Shown here: positions 57,801-64,000 of the stretch, piece after piece | Position numbering within the stretch: the stretch's first letter is position 1 | How the letters are laid out: each line of letters begins with the position of its first letter | Assembly (NCBI GenBank): GCA_964607765.1 | Contig: CAZSNT010000003.1 | Span: 1 to 64,000, forward strand | Length of the DNA: 64,000 bases | Direction: 5' to 3' | Source of the DNA: CAZSNT01 sp964607765 | GTDB taxonomy: Bacteria > Verrucomicrobiota > Lentisphaeria > Oligosphaerales > JABHEG01 | Notes under the pieces: model-generated | Databases searched by the model: none | What the model was told of the DNA's origin: nothing | The model's input: only the letters and a program-made list of their open reading frames with translations | Translations under genes and position numbers: made by a program

Positions 57801-58013
57801 ACAGCGGGACATCCGTTCCGGCTGGCCCAGGCCACCGGCAAGCAGTGGATGCCTGCCGGCAATCTCGATGATGGTCGGAACAGCCCTATCCGGTTCGAGG
57901 GCGCCAGAGCTCGCTACGTGAAGGTCATTCCCGATCCCGAAGTGGGCGTCGGCAACTGGGGTGGCCCCGGCTTCGGCGTCAGCCAGGTCCGGTTTACCCG
58001 GTTTCCCCAGTGA
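54891..58013 (+). CDS. GH95-like six-hairpin glycosidase with Big2 and discoidin modules
   Basis: 1040 residues, no signal peptide. An N-terminal sandwich domain (about 1-270) precedes an (alpha/alpha)6-type domain (about 280-700) with WWRDFWLKSWLDIGDP, YTMNYNGESPFWGLCSSNR and HSFEGTAPTEFINSMLAQAHGG, a pattern closest to GH95 fucosidases. Family assignment is tentative, because the GH95 catalytic Asn/Asp set was not placed. Then come a Big2-type Ig fold (LALDVVYADESRSDCTA, IGRGRTCVDVTAEI) and a C-terminal F5/8C-like domain (WLQFDFGSVSALDEMWVWNY, ARYVKVIPDPEVG). Start at ATG 54891, six bases after AAGGAG; a GTG at 54867 is an alternative. Confidence 0.7.
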   Translation: MSVATGMSPAWNAARTKLTDYLSVYDEPIPSLRDVNTIPDAPICGSGKLTVAVDGNHRDVSYHFSKSDFWHITSRWETLFQKYHIRQAPLCRLALTVHNAAGDAAGFRHVQDMSGAEIRSALPVAGGVLNVRCVPLAQRDLVLYELEATDAPVSVTVALETDNECDNFFILEGHQGAETVWVRKEHTSFITVNAAVVMRVMGGDNVRPTYDGGFKAALSVEVRPGSTVRLLLSAKGGKDEYEHLEQSLAAVAAVGADDIAALLGDHAEWWRDFWLKSWLDIGDPAIERFYYGAQYVHGCSVDLDGRVVPGLAGGWITNPNPIWGGTYTMNYNGESPFWGLCSSNRGEFVLPYARACQDFVPQGRELAGRLGTRGFVMPVMIGPWGITDNDDALGQKSNASMSALAMIWHYQTTRDREFLAHTLYPYLRELMEYWEDNLELDDSGRYVIHGSARERNPGDVNPGEDLAFVRQILETVQEGSEILGLDADRRDLWRDYQDRLSDYPVANVEGNLCFKEAENRMCVSLQGVGDNVCALNPVYPGGAIDRDPSGKGRIIARNTLRYLQSWNQANSFTRVFCQAVRAEWPGGELLDLFKARITGEGDGPFEHLRRNNTFLPHIHSFEGTAPTEFINSMLAQAHGGVLKVFGVWPKDRNASFSRLRVCGAFLVSGKLQDGVVTDVEILSEQGETCRMLSCWPGHAMKVEQVTAGATAPVAVREDEGAYAWDTVPGGVYRVTIGEAVQEESSNSPLMLVPIFESAAKAEVKHTDAALDIVLTPRTRSTQLALDVVYADESRSDCTAACQFAVRDAAIAQVRPDGVLSGIGRGRTCVDVTAEIDGAELAASISVYVLPIDVVMDVTVTTAPSDAPPRDGVWNTLKSLEVGYGMDGPDVISRARSNSYGFGTYRHNGDGKDAWLQFDFGSVSALDEMWVWNYNCPADYRVLWWNGGRANGLRDVRIEYSEAGENWVELETAGHPFRLAQATGKQWMPAGNLDDGRNSPIRFEGARARYVKVIPDPEVGVGNWGGPGFGVSQVRFTRFPQ

Positions 58014-58021
58014 GAAGGAGC

Positions 58022-58108
58022 ATGAAGCTCTTGAGAGCCCGTCGTGATTTCATGGATCGGGCCTTCCGGCGGACCGGTACCGAACACCTGATTGACGCGA
58101 GTGAATGA
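58022..58108 (+). CDS. Possible 28-residue small protein or leader
   Basis: An ATG preceded by an ideal GAAGGAG seven bases upstream opens a frame encoding a basic 28-residue peptide (MKLLRARRDFMDRAF...LIDASE). It ends 12 bases before the esterase start. The placement between two operon genes, with a better ribosome site than either neighbour, is suggestive of a small translated ORF or a coupling leader. There is no homology to anchor it. Confidence 0.3.
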   Translation: MKLLRARRDFMDRAFRRTGTEHLIDASE

Positions 58109-58120
58109 AAGGAACACACA

Positions 58121-59044
58121 GTGAAAACGCGCATCATTGCAGCCATCCTCGCCTTGAGTTGCATGCATCCCGCATGGGCACAGAAAGCCAAGGCCAAGAA
58201 GAGAAAACCGGAACCGCCGGCTCCGACGTACGCGGGTGTCGCATACGACGTATACGAGCGCACCAAGCTGGATTTCTGGCAGGCGAAGGGGAAGGGCCCC
58301 CATTCCGTGTGGGTTTTTATCCATGGTGGGGGCTGGGTCACGGGCAACAAGAGGCGGCCGAAAGAGACAGACGAATGGCTGGAAAAGGGGGTTTCGGTTG
58401 CGGCGATCAACTACCGTCTCTCTGTGACCGACCCGCTCCCCGCGCCTGTCCATGACGCCGTTCGCGCCATTCAGTTTCTGCGGCACAAGGCGGGAGAGTG
58501 GAAGATCGACAAGACCAGGTTCTTTCTCACCGGAGGCAGCGCCGGAGGGTGTTCCTCCGTACTGATCGCGTGCCTGGATGACTTTGCCGATCCCGACTCG
58601 GAGGATCCGGTCAAGCGGGAGTCAAGCCGGGTCCAGGGTGTTGCGGTGAGAGGCGCTCAAACCGCCATCGATCCCAAACTCATCGAGCCGTGGATCGGGC
58701 CGAATGTCCATCACCAGATGATCTACAAGGCCGTCGGCGAGGACTCCATCGAAAACGCGTTGGCGAACTACGCCAAGCACGAGTCCACCTATAAGGCCTT
58801 CTCCGCCTACTACCATCTGACGAAGGACGATCCTCCCATGTACCTCGGATATGGGGCTGACATGACCGTCCCCGCCAAGAACATTGGGCATGGCATTCAC
58901 CACGGTATGTTCGGCGTGAAGCTCAAAGAGAAGTCCAAGGAAGTTGGGCACAACCGGGTACATCTCTCCATCAAAGGGACGGATGTGAGCAAGCAATACC
59001 CTCATCAGGATGATTTCATGGCACGGATTCTCTTGGGGGAGTGA
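58121..59044 (+). CDS. Exported alpha/beta-hydrolase (esterase/lipase, BD-FAE type)
   Basis: 307 residues with a signal peptide (RIIAAILALSCMHPAWAQ). The oxyanion motif FIHGGGWVTGNK is near residue 70, and the nucleophilic serine is in LTGGSAGGCSS near residue 144. The Asp and His of the triad lie later (a C-terminal IKGTDVSKQYPHQDDF gives a candidate His). It resembles the carbohydrate-acetyl and feruloyl esterase-like group found next to sulfatases. It would strip acyl groups from the glycan before further degradation. GTG start at 58121 with AAAGGAA upstream. It precedes two sulfatase genes. Confidence 0.85.
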   Translation: MKTRIIAAILALSCMHPAWAQKAKAKKRKPEPPAPTYAGVAYDVYERTKLDFWQAKGKGPHSVWVFIHGGGWVTGNKRRPKETDEWLEKGVSVAAINYRLSVTDPLPAPVHDAVRAIQFLRHKAGEWKIDKTRFFLTGGSAGGCSSVLIACLDDFADPDSEDPVKRESSRVQGVAVRGAQTAIDPKLIEPWIGPNVHHQMIYKAVGEDSIENALANYAKHESTYKAFSAYYHLTKDDPPMYLGYGADMTVPAKNIGHGIHHGMFGVKLKEKSKEVGHNRVHLSIKGTDVSKQYPHQDDFMARILLGE

Positions 59045-59121
59045 GTTGTTCGGGACCTCGCGCGTCTTGATTGACGACGGGTCTTTACGCCGAGTAACAC
59101 GACGGAAGAAGAAGGCGAGTC

Positions 59122-60549
59122 GTGAGACAGATGAGCAGAGCGAGAACCCTGTTCGCGATATTGTACCTGGCCCTGGTCGTGGTCTGTGAGGGCGCCCCAA
59201 ACATCGTCCTCATTCTTGCGGATGACTTGGGGTACGGAGATGTGTCGTGTTACAACGCCGAGTCCAAGATCCAGACACCGCATATTGATCAGCTGGCACG
59301 GGAGGGACTCCGGTTTGACGATGCCCATTCTGCCTCTGGCACGTGTACGCCGTCCCGCTATGGCCTTCTCACTGGCATTAATCCGGTCAGGACGGGTGTG
59401 AAAAACACGCTTTTGAGGCGTGGCAAGCCCATCATTGATGAGAAGGAGACAACCATCGCCCAGTTGCTGCGGGATCAGGGATATTACACAGCGATGGTGG
59501 GCAAATGGCATCTGGGGTTCGAGATGGACATGTCAGGAAAGCGCCGCCAGTTCGACTTCTCGAAGCCGTTGAGCGGCGGGCCCGCGGATCGCGGGTTCGA
59601 TGAGTTTTTCGGGATCCACTCGTCGCCGAGCTCGGCCCCCTACTTCCTCATAAGGAACCGGCAGGCCGTGGCGGAACCCACCGGGATGAGTGTCTCCCCT
59701 CCGGGCAAGCGGTCTGTGACCTGGGGCAGAGGGCCCATCGCACCCGGGTACGAGCACCGTGATGTGGCACCGAGGATGTGCCGGGAAGCCGTCCGCATCA
59801 TCCGTGAACATGCCTCGGCCAAACACGGCAAACCCCTGTTTCTGTACTACGCGCTGACCTCCCCACACTGCCCCTGGTTACCGAGCGAGAAGTTCGTCGG
59901 GAAAAGCGGCTGCGGCACCTACGGCGACTTCATCCTACAGTTGGACGACGAAGTGGGGCAAGTGCACAAAGCGCTCAAGGAGACCGGGCTCGACAAGACG
60001 ACTCTGCTGATCTTCACCAGCGACAACGGCCCCGGCCCTCGTGCCATGGCAGAGGCGGTGGAATTCAAACATCAGCCGGCCGCCCACCTGCGCGGGAGCA
60101 AGGCTCTCCCGTATGAAGGCGGTCACCGTGTCCCCTTCATCGCCAAGTGGCCCGGCAGGATCGAGTCGGGGAGTGCCACGGCAACCACCATCAATTTCAC
60201 TGACCTGTTCGCCACGTTTGCGGATTTGCTCGGTGTTGATCACCTGAAGGCGTATCCCGACGTCACCCGGGATACTCACAGTTTCCTGGCGGCGCTTTCC
60301 GACCCGGACAATCGGCAACCCCGCCCGCCCATGGTCAACACCCCGGACTGCATCCGTGTCGGCGACTGGAAACTGGTGGGCAAGAGGAGAAACCGGGGGC
60401 CGGCAGAAACGGAAGCGTCCCGTTTTGACCTTTTCAACCTGGCCGAGGATGTCTCGGAGCGGACGGATTTGGCGCCCACGAATCCCGAGCGAGCAAAGGC
60501 TCTGTTTGACAGCTACAGGAATTTCATTGCGAAGCGGAGACTGAAATGA
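59122..60549 (+). CDS. Type I sulfatase
   Basis: 475 residues with a signal peptide (RTLFAILYLALVVVCEG). It belongs to the alkaline-phosphatase superfamily. The metal-binding start NIVLILADDLGYGDVS and the formylglycine signature CTPSRYGLLTG (Cys75) are intact, so it needs maturation by a formylglycine-generating or anaerobic enzyme encoded elsewhere. WHLGFEMDM and LLIFTSDNGPG carry other metal and sulfate ligands. GTG at 59122 with GAAGG six bases upstream is preferred over ATG 59131. The stop overlaps the next sulfatase by ATGA. Confidence 0.93.
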   Translation: MRQMSRARTLFAILYLALVVVCEGAPNIVLILADDLGYGDVSCYNAESKIQTPHIDQLAREGLRFDDAHSASGTCTPSRYGLLTGINPVRTGVKNTLLRRGKPIIDEKETTIAQLLRDQGYYTAMVGKWHLGFEMDMSGKRRQFDFSKPLSGGPADRGFDEFFGIHSSPSSAPYFLIRNRQAVAEPTGMSVSPPGKRSVTWGRGPIAPGYEHRDVAPRMCREAVRIIREHASAKHGKPLFLYYALTSPHCPWLPSEKFVGKSGCGTYGDFILQLDDEVGQVHKALKETGLDKTTLLIFTSDNGPGPRAMAEAVEFKHQPAAHLRGSKALPYEGGHRVPFIAKWPGRIESGSATATTINFTDLFATFADLLGVDHLKAYPDVTRDTHSFLAALSDPDNRQPRPPMVNTPDCIRVGDWKLVGKRRNRGPAETEASRFDLFNLAEDVSERTDLAPTNPERAKALFDSYRNFIAKRRLK

Positions 60550-63221
60550 ACAAGACAAGATCGTGGACACGGCTGAGTTTCGCTTTTGCTACGGTGGTGC
60601 TCTTCCTCGCTGACGGACTCCCGACTGCGGACGCCGCGCCCCAACCCAACATCGTCCATATCCTGACCGACGACTTGGGCTGGCAGGACGTGGCCTGCTA
60701 CTACCGGGCGTTGCACGGCAAGGAAGCGGTCTACGAGACACCGAACATGGACCGGCTCGCGCGCAGCGGAATGCGCTTCATGCAGGCCTATTCGCCGTCG
60801 GCCACCTGCGCCCCGTCACGGGCGGCCTACATGGCCGGACAGTACGTCACCCACACCGGGGTGTTGCACGTGATGGGGAGTCTGCCGCCGCGCCCGCACA
60901 ACCAGACGTCGCAGTACATCGACGGGTTCTATCCCATGCGCCTCGATCACAGCAAGCCGACCATCGGCCGCGTGCTGCAGAAGGCCGGATACCTCACCGC
61001 CCACATCAAGAAGTGGCATATCGGCGGTCGCAACAACGGCTATCCCGCCCCGGCCGACTACGGGTTCGACTTCAGTTGGGCCGCGGGGGGCAAGGACTAC
61101 AACGATCCCGATGTTTGGGATAGGAACATGAAGCACAAGCAGCAATACTGGAACGGCATCTGGCTCCCCCTCAATCCCCGGCACACCGGCTTTGCCACGT
61201 CCGCACCGGATGACCCGTTCCGCACCGATCCCAACGATGACGACCGGCCCCGGGATGGGGTAACGGAGTTGGCGGTCAGGTGGCTGGGCAAAGCCAAGGA
61301 CTCGGACAAGCCGTTCTTCCTGAACCTGTGTCCGTCACTCGTTCACGGCCCCATCAGCACGCGGGACCGCAAGCGCCTGGCCTATTACTGCAAGAAAATG
61401 GGCGTCCCGTTCCCGAAAGACCCCGGGAAAATCACCGAGAAGAAGTGGGGACAGGTCAACCCCTACTACGCGGCCATGGTCGACGGTCTCGATTGGGGTG
61501 TGGGCAAGATCCTCACGTTCCTGGAAAACACCGACGATCCGCGCAACCCGGGACACAAACTCATCGACAACACTTACCTGATCGTCAGTGCGGACAACGG
61601 CGGCGCCGAAGGAAATTTCGGGGTGCGCGAACGGGTGGCTGACAACTCGCCGCTGCGCGGCGGGAAATCGTCGGTCTACGAAGGCGGATTGCGTATCCCG
61701 TTCATCGTTCGCGGACCCGGTATCGAGCCGGGAAGTGTCAATGATACGCCTATCAACCTGATCGACCTCTTTCCCACTTTCATGGCCATGGCAGGCGCCA
61801 AATCCACCGACGATCTGGATCTGGATGGATGCGACATCTCCCCGGTCATGAAGGGGAAGCAGAGAGAGGCCAGGTTCGCCGACGGTCGCCCCCGCGACAC
61901 GCTCTACTTCACGCTGCCCACCGGCAAGTGTTCCTCGAGCGCCATCCGCAAAGGCGGCTGGAAACTGGTCGTGAACCATGCCCCGGAAATCAACGAGCGT
62001 CCGCCCGTCGAACTGTTCCGGATGTACAGCGAGGACGGCACTGTCCTCGATTTGGGAGAGGCCACAAATCTGGCGGACAAGCTACCTGAAAAGCGCAATG
62101 AACTACTTGCCGAGCTGCAAACTTGGTTCTCCAGGTTCGACGCCCAGCTTCCCTACAAGAACCCTAAGGTCCATCCCGCAGAGAAAACGCTTCGGGGCGC
62201 TGACCGGCTCCCTGCCGTCACCGGGTTCAGCAGCAAAGGAAACAAACTGACGGCAACGTTTGAAACTGGTGGCGGCAAGTCGAAGATCGTGAGCGCAATC
62301 CTGGTCTACACAACCAACGGTTCAGACCTGTTGCGGGAAAGCCCGCACTATGAAGAGTGGTTCCGTGCTCCGGCCACGGTCGGCGACGGGGTCGTAACGG
62401 CCGTCGCTCCCCCGGGTATGACCCACGGTGTCTTCTGTCTGCGCGACGAGAACAACTTCCTGGTGCGCTCCAAGGACCTTCCTCCCGCTCATGGTCCCGG
62501 GGGGGATTCACGCTGGACAGTGGCCAAAGCCCCCGATGGCGCCTCTGCCTGGCGCCCGGGGCTGATCTCCCTGATTCAAACTGCGGAGTCCGCAAAACGG
62601 AACGCAGAGAAGGCCGGACAGGATGGGGCCCGGCTGGCGGCGGCGATTCAGAACGCGGAAGCGGCGCTCCGGACACCGGTCAATGAGAAGAGCTATGCAG
62701 CGGCCATGCGCAACCTGCGGCACGAGATCCGCGTCCTCGATGTTCCCGAAGCGAAGCTGTCGGTCATGAATCTGTTTGTGACCCCCAAATGGTCCAGTCG
62801 TGCTGAGGCCAAGCCTGAACGACGTATCACTGCCAGAGGCGAGAACGCACCACGTGAAATGGCGCGACACGCGTTTGACGGCAAGCTCGGAACCAAGTGG
62901 CTCGACTTCTCCCCCGAGGGTAGCTGGGTCCAGTACGATCATGGCCTTCCCACTGCGATTTCCGCCTATGCCATCACGTCGGCGGGTGATGCCCCTCCAC
63001 GGGATCCGAAAGACTGGCAACTTCTCGGCTCGAACGACGGCAAGACCTGGACGGTGCTGGACACCCGAACCGGCGAGATGTGGACCAAACGCAACGAGAG
63101 ACGCGGCTTTACGGTTGACAGCAAGGCAGGCTTCAGGCTCTGCCGGCTGAACATCACCGCGGTCAGGGACGCGGAGAAAGCCAATTCGGTGCAGATTGCC
63201 GAGATCGAGTTCCTGCGATGA
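60546..63221 (+). CDS. Type I sulfatase with C-terminal discoidin-like module
   Basis: 891 residues with a signal peptide ending near TADAAPQ. The sulfatase domain (about 32-520) has NIVHILTDDLGWQDVA, the formylglycine signature CAPSRAAYMAG (Cys88), the KKWHIGGRNN stretch and YLIVSADNGGAEG. A linker and helical region (about 700-735) leads to a C-terminal F5/8C-like domain (about 740-891: MARHAFDGKLGTKWLDF, VQYDHGLPTAISAYAIT, GFRLCRLNIT). ATG start overlaps the previous stop. Two sulfatases with different architecture suggest two sulfate positions on the target glycan. Confidence 0.93.
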   Translation: MNKTRSWTRLSFAFATVVLFLADGLPTADAAPQPNIVHILTDDLGWQDVACYYRALHGKEAVYETPNMDRLARSGMRFMQAYSPSATCAPSRAAYMAGQYVTHTGVLHVMGSLPPRPHNQTSQYIDGFYPMRLDHSKPTIGRVLQKAGYLTAHIKKWHIGGRNNGYPAPADYGFDFSWAAGGKDYNDPDVWDRNMKHKQQYWNGIWLPLNPRHTGFATSAPDDPFRTDPNDDDRPRDGVTELAVRWLGKAKDSDKPFFLNLCPSLVHGPISTRDRKRLAYYCKKMGVPFPKDPGKITEKKWGQVNPYYAAMVDGLDWGVGKILTFLENTDDPRNPGHKLIDNTYLIVSADNGGAEGNFGVRERVADNSPLRGGKSSVYEGGLRIPFIVRGPGIEPGSVNDTPINLIDLFPTFMAMAGAKSTDDLDLDGCDISPVMKGKQREARFADGRPRDTLYFTLPTGKCSSSAIRKGGWKLVVNHAPEINERPPVELFRMYSEDGTVLDLGEATNLADKLPEKRNELLAELQTWFSRFDAQLPYKNPKVHPAEKTLRGADRLPAVTGFSSKGNKLTATFETGGGKSKIVSAILVYTTNGSDLLRESPHYEEWFRAPATVGDGVVTAVAPPGMTHGVFCLRDENNFLVRSKDLPPAHGPGGDSRWTVAKAPDGASAWRPGLISLIQTAESAKRNAEKAGQDGARLAAAIQNAEAALRTPVNEKSYAAAMRNLRHEIRVLDVPEAKLSVMNLFVTPKWSSRAEAKPERRITARGENAPREMARHAFDGKLGTKWLDFSPEGSWVQYDHGLPTAISAYAITSAGDAPPRDPKDWQLLGSNDGKTWTVLDTRTGEMWTKRNERRGFTVDSKAGFRLCRLNITAVRDAEKANSVQIAEIEFLR

Positions 63222-63309
63222 CAGGCAGGGGAGTGAGAGAAGTTCGTCAAACGTCGTCTGTATCAAGAGAAGGACTGCTGGAGAGAACGCTGCGATCCAA
63301 AGAAACAAG

Positions 63310-64000
63310 ATGATCCCCAAAAGAGCAATCACACTGACTTTACTCTCGATAGCGATCGGAGGATGTATGAGGACAACTGAAAAGGGCAGTAGCACTCCTA
63401 TGGCAACCTACAGGACCAGTGACGGTACCGTTTTCAGACCGGACAGGAAATACCCGAAGTGGAGCTGGGACACCGTCCAGGAATACAAGATGTTCGGGGA
63501 CAACCACCTTCTGACGGACGAGGAAGTCAAACGCATTGCGTCACTGTCCAGCTTCATCTGCATTGAAAAGCAGCATGGCAAGAGTGATCTGGGCGCCGCG
63601 GAACTGGGCGCCAAGCATGAAACCACTCGTTTCAAGGCCATGAACCCGGACATCAAAGTCCTGTTCTACTTCAATGGGGCGATTCCATACAACTTCACGA
63701 CGTACGCGAAGGACTTCTCTCCCAAAGAGGACAAGATGAGTGACCAGGAGAAGGAGGACCTGTTGATTTTCGATGCCGAGAAAAATGAATACGTCACCGA
63801 ACGCAACGGCAGCATCTACGCCTACGACATCCTCAAACCCACATTCCGCAAGTGGTGGAGTGACACGGTCGGCAAGGCGGTCAGGGAAACGGGCACTGAC
63901 GGCGTCTTTTGGGACCAGATGCACGGTTGGGCCTGGCTGCGGCCGAAAAAGGAGAGGCCGGGCGTGGTGGAAGCTCATGTAAAGATGCAGCAAATGGCAA
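63310..64000 (+). CDS. Lipoprotein with probable TIM-barrel glycosidase-like fold (truncated by window end)
   Basis: An open reading frame from ATG 63310 runs off the right edge, giving 230 residues so far. The leader LTLLSIAIGGCMR has a lipobox. The visible body (TVQEYKMFGDNHLLTDEEVK, DIKVLFYFNGAIPYN, and a conserved-looking TDGVFWDQMHGWAW with candidate Asp/Gln) resembles hypothetical glycosyl-hydrolase-like TIM barrels, but the family cannot be fixed. It lies 88 bases after the second sulfatase and continues the locus. Confidence 0.7.
   Translation, partial: MIPKRAITLTLLSIAIGGCMRTTEKGSSTPMATYRTSDGTVFRPDRKYPKWSWDTVQEYKMFGDNHLLTDEEVKRIASLSSFICIEKQHGKSDLGAAELGAKHETTRFKAMNPDIKVLFYFNGAIPYNFTTYAKDFSPKEDKMSDQEKEDLLIFDAEKNEYVTERNGSIYAYDILKPTFRKWWSDTVGKAVRETGTDGVFWDQMHGWAWLRPKKERPGVVEAHVKMQQMA

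Overview
The window looks like chromosomal DNA of a GC-rich, Gram-negative bacterium of the PVC superphylum, most likely the Lentisphaerota/Kiritimatiellota/Verrucomicrobiota side. Pointers are a pseudopilin with an FTLIELLVV leader and an H-Xn-DG-type end, two exported sulfatases with appended discoidin-like modules, several bacterial Ser/Thr kinases, an OPT-like DUF6785 transporter and a glycan locus that imports by ABC transporter and has no SusC/SusD pair. A run of ten Ns at 6653-6662 shows it is a draft assembly. The phylum is inferred; no rRNA is present. No tRNA, rRNA or CRISPR array was seen.

Left accessory edge (1-2750): the 3' end of a group II intron, a REP-associated tyrosine transposase (RAYT) carrying its own palindromes inside the coding sequence, a secreted five-bladed-propeller protein, a GNAT acetyltransferase that looks like an integron gene cassette between two attC-like sites, and a decayed second RAYT. 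Housekeeping and signalling block (2750-20400): a carotenoid-type FAD oxidoreductase, uvrB, a DUF4173-like membrane protein broken by the assembly gap, a zinc-ribbon Ser/Thr kinase divergent from two PilT-type ATPases, a membrane pseudokinase coupled to an active kinase downstream of mfd, an RpoD-like sigma factor, and rpsU with a strong terminator.

Middle block (20500-33350): on the minus strand an FHA-MoxR ATPase, a DUF58 protein, a TgpA-like transglutaminase and glucuronate isomerase uxaC. On the plus strand a secreted DUF1080 protein is followed by a tightly packed TolC/MacA/MacB-type tripartite exporter.

Glycan block (33450-64000): a LacI regulator, an ADP-ribosylglycohydrolase and a PfkB sugar kinase run leftwards. 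Divergent from them is a long rightward array: pseudopilin, secreted PQQ-like propeller protein, GH29 fucosidase, ABC solute-binding protein, two permeases, GH92 mannosidase, DUF6785 transporter, GH38-like protein, GH95-like protein, esterase, two sulfatases and a truncated lipoprotein. Signal peptides occur on the propeller protein, esterase and sulfatases, but not on the GH29, GH92, GH38-like and GH95-like proteins. The model that follows is that a sulfated, possibly acylated fucose/mannose glycan is trimmed outside the cytoplasm, imported by the ABC system (its ATPase must be elsewhere) and dismantled in the cytoplasm. A palindromic LacI-type site overlaps the -35 of the pseudopilin promoter and could control the array.

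The points I would look at first are the attC-flanked GNAT cassette, the RAYT genes with cognate palindromes inside them, the pseudokinase/kinase pair, the GH38-like protein that appears to lack the family nucleophile, and the pseudopilin-led glycan locus.
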